From: Mycolicibacterium wolinskyi
Lineage (GTDB): Bacteria; Actinomycetota; Actinomycetes; Mycobacteriales; Mycobacteriaceae
Direction: 5' to 3'
Length of the DNA: 64,000 bases
Assembly: GCF_002101965.1 (NCBI RefSeq)
Contig: NZ_LQQA01000035.1
Location: forward strand, 1 to 64,000
Every line of letters begins with the position of its first letter. Within the stretch, counting starts at the first letter, position 1. Positions 16,653-25,905 of this stretch are shown here, piece after piece. Both the position numbers and the translations under genes were made by a program. A model generated the notes under the pieces. It was not told the origin of the DNA, ran no database searches, and saw only the letters and a program-made list of their open reading frames with translations.

Positions 16653-17378
16653 ATGCCCGCTGACACACCGACCATTCTGGCCACCAGCGGCGGCATCGGT
16701 TACGGCAGACGCACCCGGTTCGCTTTCACTGCGCTGACGGACTTCGCCGTCGAGCTGTCCGGTGTGACCGGCCGTGCCCCGCGACTGTGCTTGCTGGCCA
16801 CGGCGATGGGTGACGACAAGGCCGTCCTGCATTACCTCACCGAGGCGGCGCAGGAGCGCGGATTTGCCGTCTCCCATCTGTCGCTGTTCCCGATGCCGAA
16901 CGTCGACGACATCGCCGCGCACCTGCTCGAGCAGGACGTGGTGTGGGTGTTCGGCGGCAGCGTCGCCGGCCTGCTGGCAATGTGGCGGTTGCACGGCATC
17001 GACGCCGTCCTGCACGCTGCCTGGCAGGCGGGTGTCGTCCTGACCGGCATTTCCGCTGGATCCATCTGCTGGCATACCGGCGGCACAACCGATTCGTTCG
17101 GGCCTGAGCTCCAGCCTGTGACCAACGGGCTCGGGTTCGTCCCGTACGCGAACGGTGTCCACTACGACGTCGAAGAACAGCGGCGGCCGCTGCTGCAACG
17201 GCTGGTCGGCGAGCGCGTCCTGCCCGCTGCGTATGCCACCGACGACGGCGCCGGTGTGCTGTACCGCGGCCGCACTTTCGTCGAGGCAGTCGCCGAAAAT
17301 GACAGTGCCGGAGCATATTTCGTGGAGAGCGTCGACGGCACGGTTGTCGAGACAGCGCTCGACGTCCGGAGGCTGTGA
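16653..17378 (+). CDS. Peptidase E-like (S51 family) protein
   Basis: A 241-residue cytosolic protein of the aspartyl dipeptidase/cyanophycinase-like S51 family. The nucleophile serine lies in LTGISAGSICW. Other family blocks are ILATSGGIG at the start, VVWVFGGSVAGLLAMWRLHG before the nucleophile, and HYDVEEQRRPLL with a histidine fitting the catalytic dyad. These enzymes cleave N-terminal Asp-X dipeptides or related substrates. The stop lies 2 bases before the GNAT ATG, so the two genes form an operon. Confidence 0.88.
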   Translation: MPADTPTILATSGGIGYGRRTRFAFTALTDFAVELSGVTGRAPRLCLLATAMGDDKAVLHYLTEAAQERGFAVSHLSLFPMPNVDDIAAHLLEQDVVWVFGGSVAGLLAMWRLHGIDAVLHAAWQAGVVLTGISAGSICWHTGGTTDSFGPELQPVTNGLGFVPYANGVHYDVEEQRRPLLQRLVGERVLPAAYATDDGAGVLYRGRTFVEAVAENDSAGAYFVESVDGTVVETALDVRRL

Positions 17379-17380
17379 GA

Positions 17381-17851
17381 ATGGTCAGCCTTCGGCCGGC
17401 GACAGCGGACGACTTCGAGTTCTTCTTCGAGCTGCACAAGCAGACCCTTGGCCCCTACGTGGATCAGGTCTGGGGTTGGGACGATGACGTCCAGCGCGCC
17501 CACCTCCAGCGCACCATAATCCCCGAACGCACCCAGGTGATCGTTGCCGACGGCATCGACATCGGCAGGCTCAACGTCGAAGACCAGCCCGGCGAGGTGT
17601 TTCTCGGCCTCATCGAGATCGCCCCGCCCTATCAGGGCCGCGGCATCGGCGCAGAGCTCATCGAGGCCCTGCTCGACGACGCCTTCGCGCGGGGCAAACA
17701 GGTGCGACTCAATGTTCTGAGAGTCAACAGCCGGGCCTACCGGCTCTACCGCAAGCTCGGCTTCCGTGAAGTGAGCCGCGACGACACCGCGCCCGAGATC
17801 CGCATCAGCATGCTGGCGAAACGCCCGGAGAGCCGGCTACCTGCGTTCTAG
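17381..17851 (+). CDS. GNAT-family N-acetyltransferase
   Basis: A 156-residue single GNAT fold. The acetyl-CoA binding loop PPYQGRGIGAELIEALLDDAFARG (in two parts, about residues 85-108) carries the Q/RxxGxG motif A, followed by the motif B region VNSRAYRLYRKLGFREVS. The ATG at 17381 is preceded by GGAGG with 8-base spacing; the GTG at 17375 would be too close to it. It follows the peptidase E-like gene directly. The acceptor amine is unknown; an amino-acid or peptide product of its partner is a possible but unproven substrate. Confidence 0.9.
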   Translation: MVSLRPATADDFEFFFELHKQTLGPYVDQVWGWDDDVQRAHLQRTIIPERTQVIVADGIDIGRLNVEDQPGEVFLGLIEIAPPYQGRGIGAELIEALLDDAFARGKQVRLNVLRVNSRAYRLYRKLGFREVSRDDTAPEIRISMLAKRPESRLPAF

Positions 17852-17909
17852 GTGACTTCCCGAAACCCGTCGCGAGATTGGCAGCGCCTGATATCGGGAA
17901 CCTCAGAGT

Positions 17910-19001
17910 ATGGCCGAACGCGATGCTGGGGACGAACCCACGCGGGTAGACGAACAACCCGGCGCCGAGCAGACGCAGGAAAAAGCTCAGGCACCCCACC
18001 CGGACGACCCGCGCAAGCCGGATTCCCCGGATGACCTCACCAAAGCCTCCTGGTGGTACGTGCTGCGGAAAACCGCGCGGGAGTTCAGCGCCGACCAGTG
18101 CACCGACCTGGCCGCCGCACTGACGTACTACGCGGTGCTTTCCCTGTTCCCCGCGCTGTTGGTGATGGTGTCACTTCTGGGCGTGTTCGGTCAGGGCCAG
18201 CGCACCACCGACGCCATGCTCGAGGCGGCCGGTGACGTGGTGCCCGCGTCGGCGCTCGACCTCCTCAGACAACCCATCGAGCAGGTCGTCGAGAGCCCGT
18301 CGGCGGGGGTCACCCTGCTTGTCGGCGTGCTCGGTGCGCTGTGGTCGGCCTCTGGCTATGTTGGCGCGTTCGGTCGTGCGATGAACCGCATCTATGAGGT
18401 CGGCGAGGGTCGTCCGGCCTGGAAGCTGCGTCCCCAACAATTGCTGCTGACCTTGGTCGCGTTGATCTTGGCGGCCGCGGTGGCGTTCATGCTCGCGGTG
18501 AGCGGACCCGTCGCCGAAACGCTCGGCAACATCATCGGTCTCGGCTCCGCCGCACAGACGGCATGGGCGATCGCCAAGTGGCCGGTGATCCTGGTCTTCG
18601 TCATGCTCGCCGTGGCGATCCTGTACTACGCCACGCCCAACGTGCAGCAGCCCAAATTCCGTTGGCTCAGCATCGGTTCAGCCGTGGCGATCGTGGTGTG
18701 GGTGATCGCATCCGTCGGGTTCGGCTTCTACGTCAGCAACTTCGGCAGCTACAACAAGACCTACGGGGCGCTTGCCGGCGTCATCGTGTTCCTGCTGTGG
18801 TTGTGGCTCACCAACCTGGCCCTGCTGTTCGGCGCCGAGCTGGACGCCGAGCTCGAGCGCGGGCGACAGCTCCAGGCGGGCATACCCGCCGAACGTGACC
18901 TCCAACTGCCACCGAAAGATACGCGCGTCATCGAAAAGAACGAGGCCGCCGAGGAGAAGTACGTCAAACTCGGACGGCGGCTACGCCGCGGGCGTGGTTG
19001 A
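17910..19001 (+). CDS. YihY/BrkB-family inner membrane protein
   Basis: A 363-residue protein. The N-terminal about 45 residues are acidic and disordered. About six membrane segments follow, with the family signatures DLAAALTYYAVLSLFPALLV (about 68-87), the ASGYVGAFGRAMNRIYEV block, and YNKTYGALAGVIVFLLWLWL near 285-305. A charged cytoplasmic tail of about 55 residues ends in RRLRRGRG. The family was once named for BrkB and 'RNase BN', but it is a membrane protein of unsettled function, possibly transport. It appears to be a single-gene unit. Confidence 0.9.
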   Translation: MAERDAGDEPTRVDEQPGAEQTQEKAQAPHPDDPRKPDSPDDLTKASWWYVLRKTAREFSADQCTDLAAALTYYAVLSLFPALLVMVSLLGVFGQGQRTTDAMLEAAGDVVPASALDLLRQPIEQVVESPSAGVTLLVGVLGALWSASGYVGAFGRAMNRIYEVGEGRPAWKLRPQQLLLTLVALILAAAVAFMLAVSGPVAETLGNIIGLGSAAQTAWAIAKWPVILVFVMLAVAILYYATPNVQQPKFRWLSIGSAVAIVVWVIASVGFGFYVSNFGSYNKTYGALAGVIVFLLWLWLTNLALLFGAELDAELERGRQLQAGIPAERDLQLPPKDTRVIEKNEAAEEKYVKLGRRLRRGRG

Positions 19002-19082
19002 TTGCGCTCAGGCGGCTCGATCAGTTTCGGGGCGGTTCCCGGTCTGTATAGGTAGACGCGATCGACCCCCTGGAGGAACCAC

Positions 19083-19661
19083 ATGACGGCCACCTACACA
19101 TTCGACGTTTTCTCAAGTCTCGACGGCTACGGCACCGCCGGCGGCGACTGGACCGGCTACTGGGGCAAACAAGGGCCCGAACTGCTCGATCATCGCCTTG
19201 CCATGTACAGCGAGCCCGCACGAACGGTCTTCGGCGCCAACACATATCGCGTGTTCGCAAAGATGGTTGCTTCCGGCGGTGAGAATTCCGAGGTGCGAGA
19301 CCCGTGGGTTACCCGGATGAGGAACACGCCGACAACCGTGGTGTCGACGACCCTGAAGGAACCCCTTGACTGGCCGGATGCGACCGTCGCGAGCGGAGAC
19401 GCTGTCGACGTCGTCGCGCGGTTCAAGGAGAAATCCGAGGTGCCGCTGCGCTCGCACGGCAGCCTGTCGATGAACCGGGCACTCATGGCCGCCGGACTTG
19501 TCGACCGTGTGCAGGTGACACTCTTTCCGGTGATCACCGGAAAGACCGGACTCAATCCCATCTTCGAAGGCGGGGCCGATTTCGATCTCGAGCTGATCGA
19601 GAGCCGCACGCTCGACGGCCGGATCCAAGAGCTGACCTACCGGCCCCGTCTCCATGCGTGA
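19083..19661 (+). CDS. Dihydrofolate reductase-family (RibD C-terminal-like) protein
   Basis: A 192-residue protein of the RibD-C/DHFR-like fold. It begins YTFDVFSSLDGYGTAGGDW and contains TVFGANTYRVFAKM, the nucleotide-binding SHGSLSMNRALMAAGLVDRVQVTLFPVITG segment (in parts, about residues 125-155), and ends LIESRTLDGRIQELTYRP. These stand-alone proteins are probable NADPH-dependent reductases and are common beside ArsR/SRPBCC genes. The substrate is not known. A GGAGGAACC ribosome site precedes the ATG. Confidence 0.88.
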   Translation: MTATYTFDVFSSLDGYGTAGGDWTGYWGKQGPELLDHRLAMYSEPARTVFGANTYRVFAKMVASGGENSEVRDPWVTRMRNTPTTVVSTTLKEPLDWPDATVASGDAVDVVARFKEKSEVPLRSHGSLSMNRALMAAGLVDRVQVTLFPVITGKTGLNPIFEGGADFDLELIESRTLDGRIQELTYRPRLHA

Positions 19662-19694
19662 ACCGGTGTCGACGCCCAGGTCTTCACCTCGAAC

Positions 19695-20339
19695 TCAACC
19701 GCGCAAGAACGCGAGGACGGCAAGCACACGGCGGTGTTGCTCCTCGTCGGGCGGCAGCATCAACTTGGTGAAGATGTTGCCGACGTGCTTTTCGACCGTG
19801 GCGTCGCTGACGCTCAACGTGCGCGCGATGTTCGTGTTCGATCGGCCTTCTGCCATCAACGCCAGCACTTCCCGTTCGCGCTGGGTCAACTCGCCCAGTG
19901 GGTCGTCACGGCGCCGCAGCAGAAGCTGGGCGACCACCTCGGGGTCGAGCACGGTGCCACCGGAGGCCACCCGGTCGACGGCATCGAGAAACTCGGCGAT
20001 CGCTGCGACCCGGTCCTTGAGCAGGTATCCGACCGCGCCGGCGCGGTCGGCGAGGAGGTCATCGGCATAGGACAGCTCGACGTACTGAGACAACACGAGC
20101 ACCGGTGAGCGCGGCACTCGCCGGCGCGCTTCGACCGCGGCCCGCAAACCCTCGTCGGTGTGGGATGGCGGCATTCGGACGTCGACCACCGAGACGTCGG
20201 GCCGGTGGTCCTCGACCGCCTGGACCAGCGATGGACCGTCACCGACCGCGGCGACCACGGCATGGCCGTTCTCGGTCAGCAGCCTGACGAGTCCTTCGCG
20301 AAGGAGCACCGCGTCGTCGGCCACGACCACTCTCAGCAC
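19695..20339 (-). CDS. NarL/LuxR-family response regulator
   Basis: A 214-residue regulator. The receiver (1-125) has D8/D9, the phosphoacceptor D53 in VSVVDVRMPP and the LKDRV lysine. The LuxR helix-turn-helix at about 150-205 reads LTQREREVLALMAEGRSNTNIA, then SVSDATVEKHVGNIFTKL. The ATG overlaps the end of the sensor kinase frame by 7 bases. The gene is intact, unlike its kinase, so if the kinase is truly broken it may be driven by another kinase or by acetyl phosphate. Confidence 0.95.
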   Translation of the reverse strand: MLRVVVADDAVLLREGLVRLLTENGHAVVAAVGDGPSLVQAVEDHRPDVSVVDVRMPPSHTDEGLRAAVEARRRVPRSPVLVLSQYVELSYADDLLADRAGAVGYLLKDRVAAIAEFLDAVDRVASGGTVLDPEVVAQLLLRRRDDPLGELTQREREVLALMAEGRSNTNIARTLSVSDATVEKHVGNIFTKLMLPPDEEQHRRVLAVLAFLRG

Positions 20340-21623
20340 GGCAGCTCCACCTTGATCTCCGTCGGCCCGCCCGCCGGACTGACCACGCTCAGCGTGCCAC
20401 CGGTTGCGCGGACCCGGTCGGCCAGCCCCGAAAGTCCATGCCCTTTGGCCGCGTGCGCGCCGCCGTCGCCGTCGTCGATGATCTGAACGCCAAGGCGCCC
20501 CGGCACTTTCGCCACTGTCACCCAGCAGTTCATTGCGGCACTGTGTTTGGCCACGTTGGTCAGGGCCTCGGCGACCACGAAGTACGCGGTGTTCTCCACC
20601 GCGGCGTCGAGTCGGCCGCTCGGCGCGCCGAGCTCAGCGTCGACGGCGAGTTCGACGGGCACTGTGCACCGGCCGGCCAGTGCCGCCAACGCACTGGGCA
20701 ACCCGCGGTCGGCGAGCACCGGCGGTGCGATCCCCCGCGAGAGCGCCCGCAGCTCGTCGAGGGTGTCTCGGGTCTGGGCGATCGCCTCATCCAGCGTGCC
20801 ACCGAGCGCGGCCGGATCGCTGTCCAGCTGCTGCCGGGCTCGGGCGAGGTCCATCGCCAGGCGGACAAGCCGTTGCTGCGGACCATCGTGGATATCGCGT
20901 TCCAGCCGCCGCAGCGCGGTCGCCTCGGCAGAGACCGCGGCAGCCTTCTGGTCGGTCAGCACGGGTGATGGTTTCGCGCATCTCGGCCAAGCTGGTCAAC
21001 AAGGCGCGGCTGAAGGCTGCCGAAACGAGCGCGCAGCCGCGGACCACCGCCGGCAACGTGATCAGGCATATCAGGCCGATCGCGGTCTGCAGCCCGATCC
21101 GGGCGAACGCGCTGTCGCCCAGACCGATCAGTTCGGCCAACGAGTTATTGTCCGGACCGCGCGGAATTGCCCAGTCCCACAGTATGTTCGACGTCCCGCC
21201 GAGCGCTGCCGCCCACCAGGCGACGACGATGCAAAACGTCGCGACAGCGATCGGGAAGTGCGCGATGCAGTGCAGCAGGTCCAGCCAAGACTGGGTCTGG
21301 CGCAGCGGGTTGACGATCCGTTTCCAGACGCCCACGCCGGGTTCGGAGATGCGATAGGCCGGCCTGCTCGCCGGCCGGTGCAACACCGCAGGGAGGCGCA
21401 ACCGTTCCAGATCCGCGAAGAGACGTCCCGCCAACAGGGTCGCGGCGAGGACGGGAACGCCGACGACGATGACCAGTGTGCCGAGCCCCGCCGAGATCCC
21501 GGTGACCGCGACGACGAAACCCACTGTGGCGAGCGGGAAGCCGACGAGGACGTAGACAGTGTCGACGCCCAGTTGACGGATGAAGCCCACGCGTTCGGGC
21601 GGCGCGGTGGAGGCGGCGGTCAC
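20333..21623 (-). pseudogene. NarL-type sensor histidine kinase interrupted by a single-base frameshift
   Basis: Two overlapping frames together encode one kinase of about 429 residues. The upstream frame, from a GTG at 21623, holds the N-terminal four-to-five-span sensor region and ends with RALLTSLAEMRETITR. The downstream frame continues LTDQKAAAVSAEATALRRLE, then the HisKA_3 phosphoacceptor RDIHDGPQQR and a HATPase domain (VVAEALTNVAKHS, then DDGDGG and GHGLSGLADRV). The join needs removal of one base near 20960-20963 to read ITR-LTDQK. Without repair, the sensor part runs about 59 codons into nonsense. A true mutation, a sequencing error or two separate polypeptides cannot be told apart here. 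Confidence 0.75.
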
Positions 21624-21748
21624 CTCGTCGACGTTAGGCGCTCTTCCGGATCGGACCGATCCAGTGCTCCAGTGTCTTTCTGGTAGGGCTGTCCCTACCA
21701 CGAGGCCTACCGGAATAGCCCGCACGATGCGGCTGTAGCGTGGCGACC

Positions 21749-22372
21749 GTGAATTCCTCTCGTGTGTCATCCTCGGTCGCGCTGCTGGGCGGCGCCGCCG
21801 CGATCGCCATGACGCTCGCCGCGTGCGGATCCGACCCGGCCACTCCATCGGCGAGCACACCCTCGGTCGCCAACGTTGCGACGTCCACCGTCGGCGAAAC
21901 GCCGGCCGCCGCGAGCACATGCCCGACGGCAGCCCCCGACAGCGCGGCGGCACCCGAGTGGACCCTCCCCGGAGCCACCGGCAGCGTCGCGGTAACCGGA
22001 TCCACCGATGCGACGGCCCCCAACGTCAAGGTCGAGGCACCGTTCAGCGTGGCGGAGACCCAGGTGAAAACGCTGCAGGCCGGCAACGGGCCGGTCGTCG
22101 CAGATACCGCGACGGTTTCAGTCTGCTACATGGGCGTCAACGGACGTGACGGCTCGGTGTTCGACAGCAGCTACGAGCGCGGCGCCCCGGTCGAGTTCCC
22201 GCTCGACGGCGTCGTGCCCGGATTCCAGAAGGCCATCGCCGGACAGAACGTCGGGTCGACTGTGGCGGTCGCGATGACCTCCGCCGATGGCTACCCGGAG
22301 GGCCAGCCGGCCGCCGGAATCCAGAAGGGTGACTCGCTCATCTTCGCGATCAAGATCCTCGGCGCTTCCTAA
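21749..22372 (+). CDS. FKBP-type peptidyl-prolyl isomerase lipoprotein
   Basis: A roughly 207-residue lipoprotein. The signal sequence ends in a lipobox (MTLAAC, cysteine near residue 26), so it should be anchored on the outer face of the membrane. A Ser/Thr/Ala-rich linker (about 30-75) is followed by an FKBP domain with VFDSSYERGAPVEFPL, VVPGFQKAIAGQNVGSTVAVAM and KGDSLIFAIKIL. FKBPs catalyse proline cis-trans isomerisation, here probably for exported proteins. Both starts, GTG 21740 and GTG 21749, are plausible. It is divergent from the frameshifted kinase gene. Confidence 0.9.
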   Translation: MNSSRVSSSVALLGGAAAIAMTLAACGSDPATPSASTPSVANVATSTVGETPAAASTCPTAAPDSAAAPEWTLPGATGSVAVTGSTDATAPNVKVEAPFSVAETQVKTLQAGNGPVVADTATVSVCYMGVNGRDGSVFDSSYERGAPVEFPLDGVVPGFQKAIAGQNVGSTVAVAMTSADGYPEGQPAAGIQKGDSLIFAIKILGAS

Positions 22373-22420
22373 CCGGTTGCCAACGGTCTGATCGGCTCCC
22401 GTCACTGGGACAATGCAGGC

Positions 22421-23029
22421 ATGGTCGAGCAGAGCATCTGGATGCGGAAGGTCGAGGCCGATCCCGGCCATTCGCAGTGGTATGTCGAACGCTTCCGTTC
22501 CCTGGCCCGGGCCGGTGAGGATCTCGCCGGCGAGGCGCGCCTCATCGATGCGATCGCGCCCCGCGCAGCGCGCATCCTGGACGCCGGGTGCGGCCCCGGC
22601 CGGTTGGGCGGCCACCTGTTCGAAGCCGGCCACGACGTGGTCGGTGTCGACGTCGACCCGGCACTCATCGAAGCGGCTGAGCAGGACCATCCCGGGCCAC
22701 GCTGGCTTGTCGGCGACCTCGCCGAGCTCGACTTGCCCGCGCGTGGCATCGCCGAACCGTTCGACGTCATTCTGTCGGCGGGCAACGTCATGACGTTCCT
22801 CGCGCCGAGCACGCGCGTCCAGGTGCTGGCCCGCCTGCGCGCCCATCTTCGGAACGACGGGCGCGCGGTGATCGGCTTCGGCGCCGGCCGCGAGTACGCG
22901 TTCGACCAGTTTCTCGACGACGGCGCCGCGGCCGGATTCACGCCCGATCTGCTGTTGTCCACCTGGGATCTGCGACCGTTCACCGACGACGCCGATTTCC
23001 TCGTCGCGATCCTTCGCCCGGCCGCCTGA
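22421..23029 (+). CDS. Class I SAM-dependent methyltransferase
   Basis: A 202-residue Rossmann-type methyltransferase. Motif I is ILDAGCGPGRLGGHL (about residues 52-66), with the acidic loop VVGVDVDPALIEAA (about 73-86), motif II VGDLAELDLP, and FDVILSAGNVMTFL as the post-II strand. No extra domains are present to define the substrate. The N-terminal WMRKVEADPGHSQWYVERFRSL is typical of small actinobacterial methyltransferases of unknown target. It converges on the Imm5-like gene. Confidence 0.9.
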   Translation: MVEQSIWMRKVEADPGHSQWYVERFRSLARAGEDLAGEARLIDAIAPRAARILDAGCGPGRLGGHLFEAGHDVVGVDVDPALIEAAEQDHPGPRWLVGDLAELDLPARGIAEPFDVILSAGNVMTFLAPSTRVQVLARLRAHLRNDGRAVIGFGAGREYAFDQFLDDGAAAGFTPDLLLSTWDLRPFTDDADFLVAILRPAA

Positions 23030-23045
23030 CGCTGCTCGCCATTCC

Positions 23046-23558
23046 CTAGCAGTCGAACACTGACCAGCAGATGTCGTTGCGCAACCGCTGATCGTCGAGG
23101 ACGAGCTCGCGAATCGCCTCGGGAAGCTGCTCGCGTTGCCACCGGCACTCAAGTCGGCCCGCGGCCTCACCGTCGTCCGGCACGGCAGCACGCACGGCTT
23201 TGATCGCGTATGCCGCCGCACCGAGGTCGTGCGCAGCCACGTGCGCGACCGCCCCGGCTTGGCCTGCCGCGTAGGCGGCGTGCCGTGGCGCGCCGCGCAG
23301 ATCTCTGGCCGCTCCCATCGCGTGACCACCTGCGGCGCGCGCCTGCATCATCGTGACCTCGCCGCGCACCCAGGCGCGGATCTGATCGATCGCCTGGCGC
23401 GGGCGTAGGTCGTCAGGACGGGCCGACTCGAACAGGTGAAGGACGTGTTCGGCGCACGAGGCCGCCCACAGCGCGAGGAGGCGATGATCCGAATCGGTGA
23501 GAGTCCCGCCGCGCCTTATCGTCACCAGGCGAGGGTCCCTGACCTTCGACAGAATCAT
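23046..23558 (-). CDS. Imm5-like putative immunity protein
   Basis: A 170-residue helical, histidine- and alanine-rich protein. The pattern LLALWAASCAEHVLHLFESA (about residues 27-46), RPRQAIDQIRAWVRGEV, repeated AAGQAGAVAHVAAHDLGAAAYAIKAV and the late CRWQREQLPEAIREL matches the Imm5 family of polymorphic-toxin immunity proteins. No toxin gene lies next to it; the neighbours are a methyltransferase and an OYE reductase. It may be an orphan immunity gene or a housekeeping relative. The histidines could bind metal. Confidence 0.65.
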   Translation of the reverse strand: MILSKVRDPRLVTIRRGGTLTDSDHRLLALWAASCAEHVLHLFESARPDDLRPRQAIDQIRAWVRGEVTMMQARAAGGHAMGAARDLRGAPRHAAYAAGQAGAVAHVAAHDLGAAAYAIKAVRAAVPDDGEAAGRLECRWQREQLPEAIRELVLDDQRLRNDICWSVFDC

Positions 23559-23823
23559 CTGAACCGTCCATGCGTGTGTCGAATGCGTTCGCGCTCAACC
23601 ATCTTGCTTCGCCAACCGCATGCAACACAATCACCGGCCGAAGCTGCCGTGTCGACATCGATAACGCGGCCGGCAACCCGTTCCAGCCGCTCGGCGATGT
23701 AGCGTTCGGTATGGCGGAAAGTGAAGCGGCGACCCGAGGGCCGCGTCGTCGGATGCGTCCTGCAGTTCCGATCATGGACGACGGCGACTCGACGGGTGGC
23801 TTCTTGATTCCGGTCCCGGCGCG

Positions 23824-25071
23824 ATGAGCGCTGTCGGCCAGCCGCTCACCCTCGCGTGCGGCCAGACGCTCGCCAATCGGCTGATGAAGGCAGGGCTCAG
23901 CGAGCAGCTGAGTGATCGTGAGCATGCACCGACGCGCGAACTGGAGCAGCTTTATGACCGCTGGGGTCGCGGCGGATGCGGTTTGATGATCACCGGCAAC
24001 GTGACCGTGGACCGGCGACACATGGCCGAACCACGCAACGTCGCCATCGACGAAGACTGCGATCCCGACCGCCTGCGCCGCTGGGCCCGCGCCGCCCAAC
24101 GCGGGGGCAGGCTCATCTGGATGCAGCTCAATCACCCTGGACGCCAAGCCAATCCACTTGCCGGGCGCACGCGGCCGGTCGCGCCGAGCGCGGTGCCGCT
24201 CAGTGTTCCCGGTGCGCCACGACCGCGCTCGCTCACAGCCACCGAGATCGAGGCGACTGTGCAACGCTTCGCGACGGCGGCAACGATCGCCAAGGAGGCC
24301 GGGTTCGACGGCGTCCAGTTGCACGGCGCGCACGGCTACCTGATCTCGCAGTTCCTCTCGCCGCTGGCCAATGTGCGCGACGACGATTGGGGCGGTGATC
24401 CCGACCGCCGCATGCGCTTTCCAGTCGAGGTTCTGCGCGCCGTCCGTCGCGCGGTCGGTGATGAGTTCGCCGTCGGGATCAAGCTGAATTCGGCCGACTT
24501 CCAGCGCGGAGGCTTCACCGAGCAGGAATCCCAACAAGTCGTCGCCCGGCTCGCATGCGAGCGCATCGATCTCATCGAGATCAGCGGCGGCACGTTCGAG
24601 CAGCCCGCGATGATGGGATCCGTCACGCGGCAGAGCACCCGCGAGCGGGAGGCGTACTTCCTGTCCTACGCCGAGCGGGTTCGCCGCCATGCCGGCACGG
24701 TGCCGCTCGCGGTCACCGGCGGCTTCCGGTCCCGTGGCGCCATGGAGCAAGCACTCACCGAAGGTGCGTGCGACGTCATCGGAATCGGCCGCCCGCTGTG
24801 CATCGACCCCGACGCGGCGCACCAATTACTCAGCAACGCCGACCACTACGCACCGGCCGGGACGCCACGTGTCACGGGACGCGCACTGCTCGGCCGCATG
24901 ATCGACCTGCACGCCGCTGATGCACTGCTAGACGTGCAGTGGCACACCGACCAGATCCACCGGATCGCCGCGGGCCGCGAGCCCGACCCGAAAAGACCAT
25001 GGTGGTTCAGCATTGCCACGACCGCGCGCCGCAACGGTCTGGCCGCCATTCCACGTCCGGGCCGAAACTGA
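23824..25071 (+). CDS. Old Yellow Enzyme-family NADH:flavin oxidoreductase
   Basis: A 415-residue TIM-barrel flavoprotein. It contains GLMITGNVTVDRRHMAEP (about residues 53-70), WMQLNHPGRQANP, the substrate histidine region in FDGVQLHGAHGYLISQFLSP (about 160-179), the flavin-binding VGIKLNSADFQRGG and PLAVTGGFRS, and GIGRPLCIDPD. It lacks the C-terminal FeS and FAD domains of 2,4-dienoyl-CoA reductases, so it belongs to the short OYE class that reduces activated C=C bonds with FMN. The substrate is unknown. It ends 16 bp from a convergent gene. Confidence 0.9.
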   Translation: MSAVGQPLTLACGQTLANRLMKAGLSEQLSDREHAPTRELEQLYDRWGRGGCGLMITGNVTVDRRHMAEPRNVAIDEDCDPDRLRRWARAAQRGGRLIWMQLNHPGRQANPLAGRTRPVAPSAVPLSVPGAPRPRSLTATEIEATVQRFATAATIAKEAGFDGVQLHGAHGYLISQFLSPLANVRDDDWGGDPDRRMRFPVEVLRAVRRAVGDEFAVGIKLNSADFQRGGFTEQESQQVVARLACERIDLIEISGGTFEQPAMMGSVTRQSTREREAYFLSYAERVRRHAGTVPLAVTGGFRSRGAMEQALTEGACDVIGIGRPLCIDPDAAHQLLSNADHYAPAGTPRVTGRALLGRMIDLHAADALLDVQWHTDQIHRIAAGREPDPKRPWWFSIATTARRNGLAAIPRPGRN

Positions 25072-25086
25072 CCGAACGGCCGCAGC

Positions 25087-25872
25087 TCACGACGGGTCGA
25101 TGCGAATCTTGTAGCTCTGCGGCCAGTCCTTGCCGCTGATGAGGAAGTCTTGGCCGGCGATGTGGGCGATACCGCTGACGACCTGCCGGGGTGTGCGGTC
25201 ACCGGAGTTCCACAGGCCGGACACGTCCATGGCGAGATTCACTGCGCCGGTCGCGGGGTCGATGCGGACGAACTGGTCGTCGGGCCATGCCGCGGCCCAC
25301 ACCTGGCCGTCGACGCAGTCGAGTTCGTTGAGCCCGTTGACCGGCGCGCCATCGCGAGTCACGGTGACGCCACCGATCTCGGCGAAGCTCGCGGGGTCGT
25401 GAAACGACAAGCGGTCGGTGCCGTCGCTGCTGATCAAGCGGGAACCGTCAAAACACAGCCCCCATCCCCCCACCTCCATGGGGACTTCACGTATCGGCTC
25501 GAACGTGGCTTTGTCCCATTCGATCGCAACACCGTTCTGGTAGGTCAGCTGCCAGATGCGGTCGCCGACAACAGCAATCCCTTCACCGAAGTAGTCCGGG
25601 GGTAGGTCGGCAGTCCGAATCACCCGGCCGGTCTCCGGATCAACCTGGCGCAACTGCGATTTCGCGACCTCGCCGGTGGCCTCGTAGAGGGCTGGCCCGT
25701 CGAACTCGAGACCTTCGCTATAGGCGGCGGGGTCGTGCGGCACGACGCCGACGACGTTCGGCGTGATGACCGGAACGGCATCGGCCGCCGCGTGTGGCGG
25801 TGACACCGAAGCCGCCGCCGCAACCCCAACCGCCGCCGCCATACCTTTGATCACTGCGCGAAGCCACATCAC
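25087..25872 (-). CDS. Exported glutaminyl-peptide cyclotransferase, beta-propeller type
   Basis: A 261-residue protein with an N-terminal signal peptide (about residues 5-30, cleavage near AAADAVP). The rest is a five-bladed propeller of the plant/bacterial glutaminyl cyclase type: AAYSEGLEFDGPALYEATG, YFGEGIAVVGDRIWQLTY, NGLNELDCVDGQVWAAAW and the C-terminal GIAHIAGQDFLISGKDWP. The family converts N-terminal glutamine to pyroglutamate, here probably on exported proteins. Two further ATGs within the first eleven codons are possible starts. Confidence 0.9.
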   Translation of the reverse strand: MMWLRAVIKGMAAAVGVAAAASVSPPHAAADAVPVITPNVVGVVPHDPAAYSEGLEFDGPALYEATGEVAKSQLRQVDPETGRVIRTADLPPDYFGEGIAVVGDRIWQLTYQNGVAIEWDKATFEPIREVPMEVGGWGLCFDGSRLISSDGTDRLSFHDPASFAEIGGVTVTRDGAPVNGLNELDCVDGQVWAAAWPDDQFVRIDPATGAVNLAMDVSGLWNSGDRTPRQVVSGIAHIAGQDFLISGKDWPQSYKIRIDPS

Positions 25873-25905
25873 TCGGTTCTATACGGTCTCGGTCGCATTG
25901 GCACG

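Noticed and set aside
20955..20970. Programmed ribosomal frameshift in the NarL-type kinase gene
   Set aside because: No slippery heptamer or downstream pseudoknot is apparent at the junction. A mutation or sequencing error is simpler.
23559..23823. A minus-strand open frame whose TGA overlaps the ATG of the Imm5-like gene
   Set aside because: It is preceded by a stop near 23850 and contains only one late ATG and no in-frame GTG or TTG upstream of it. The upstream part is arginine-rich and looks like a non-coding frame, so no gene was called in this gap.
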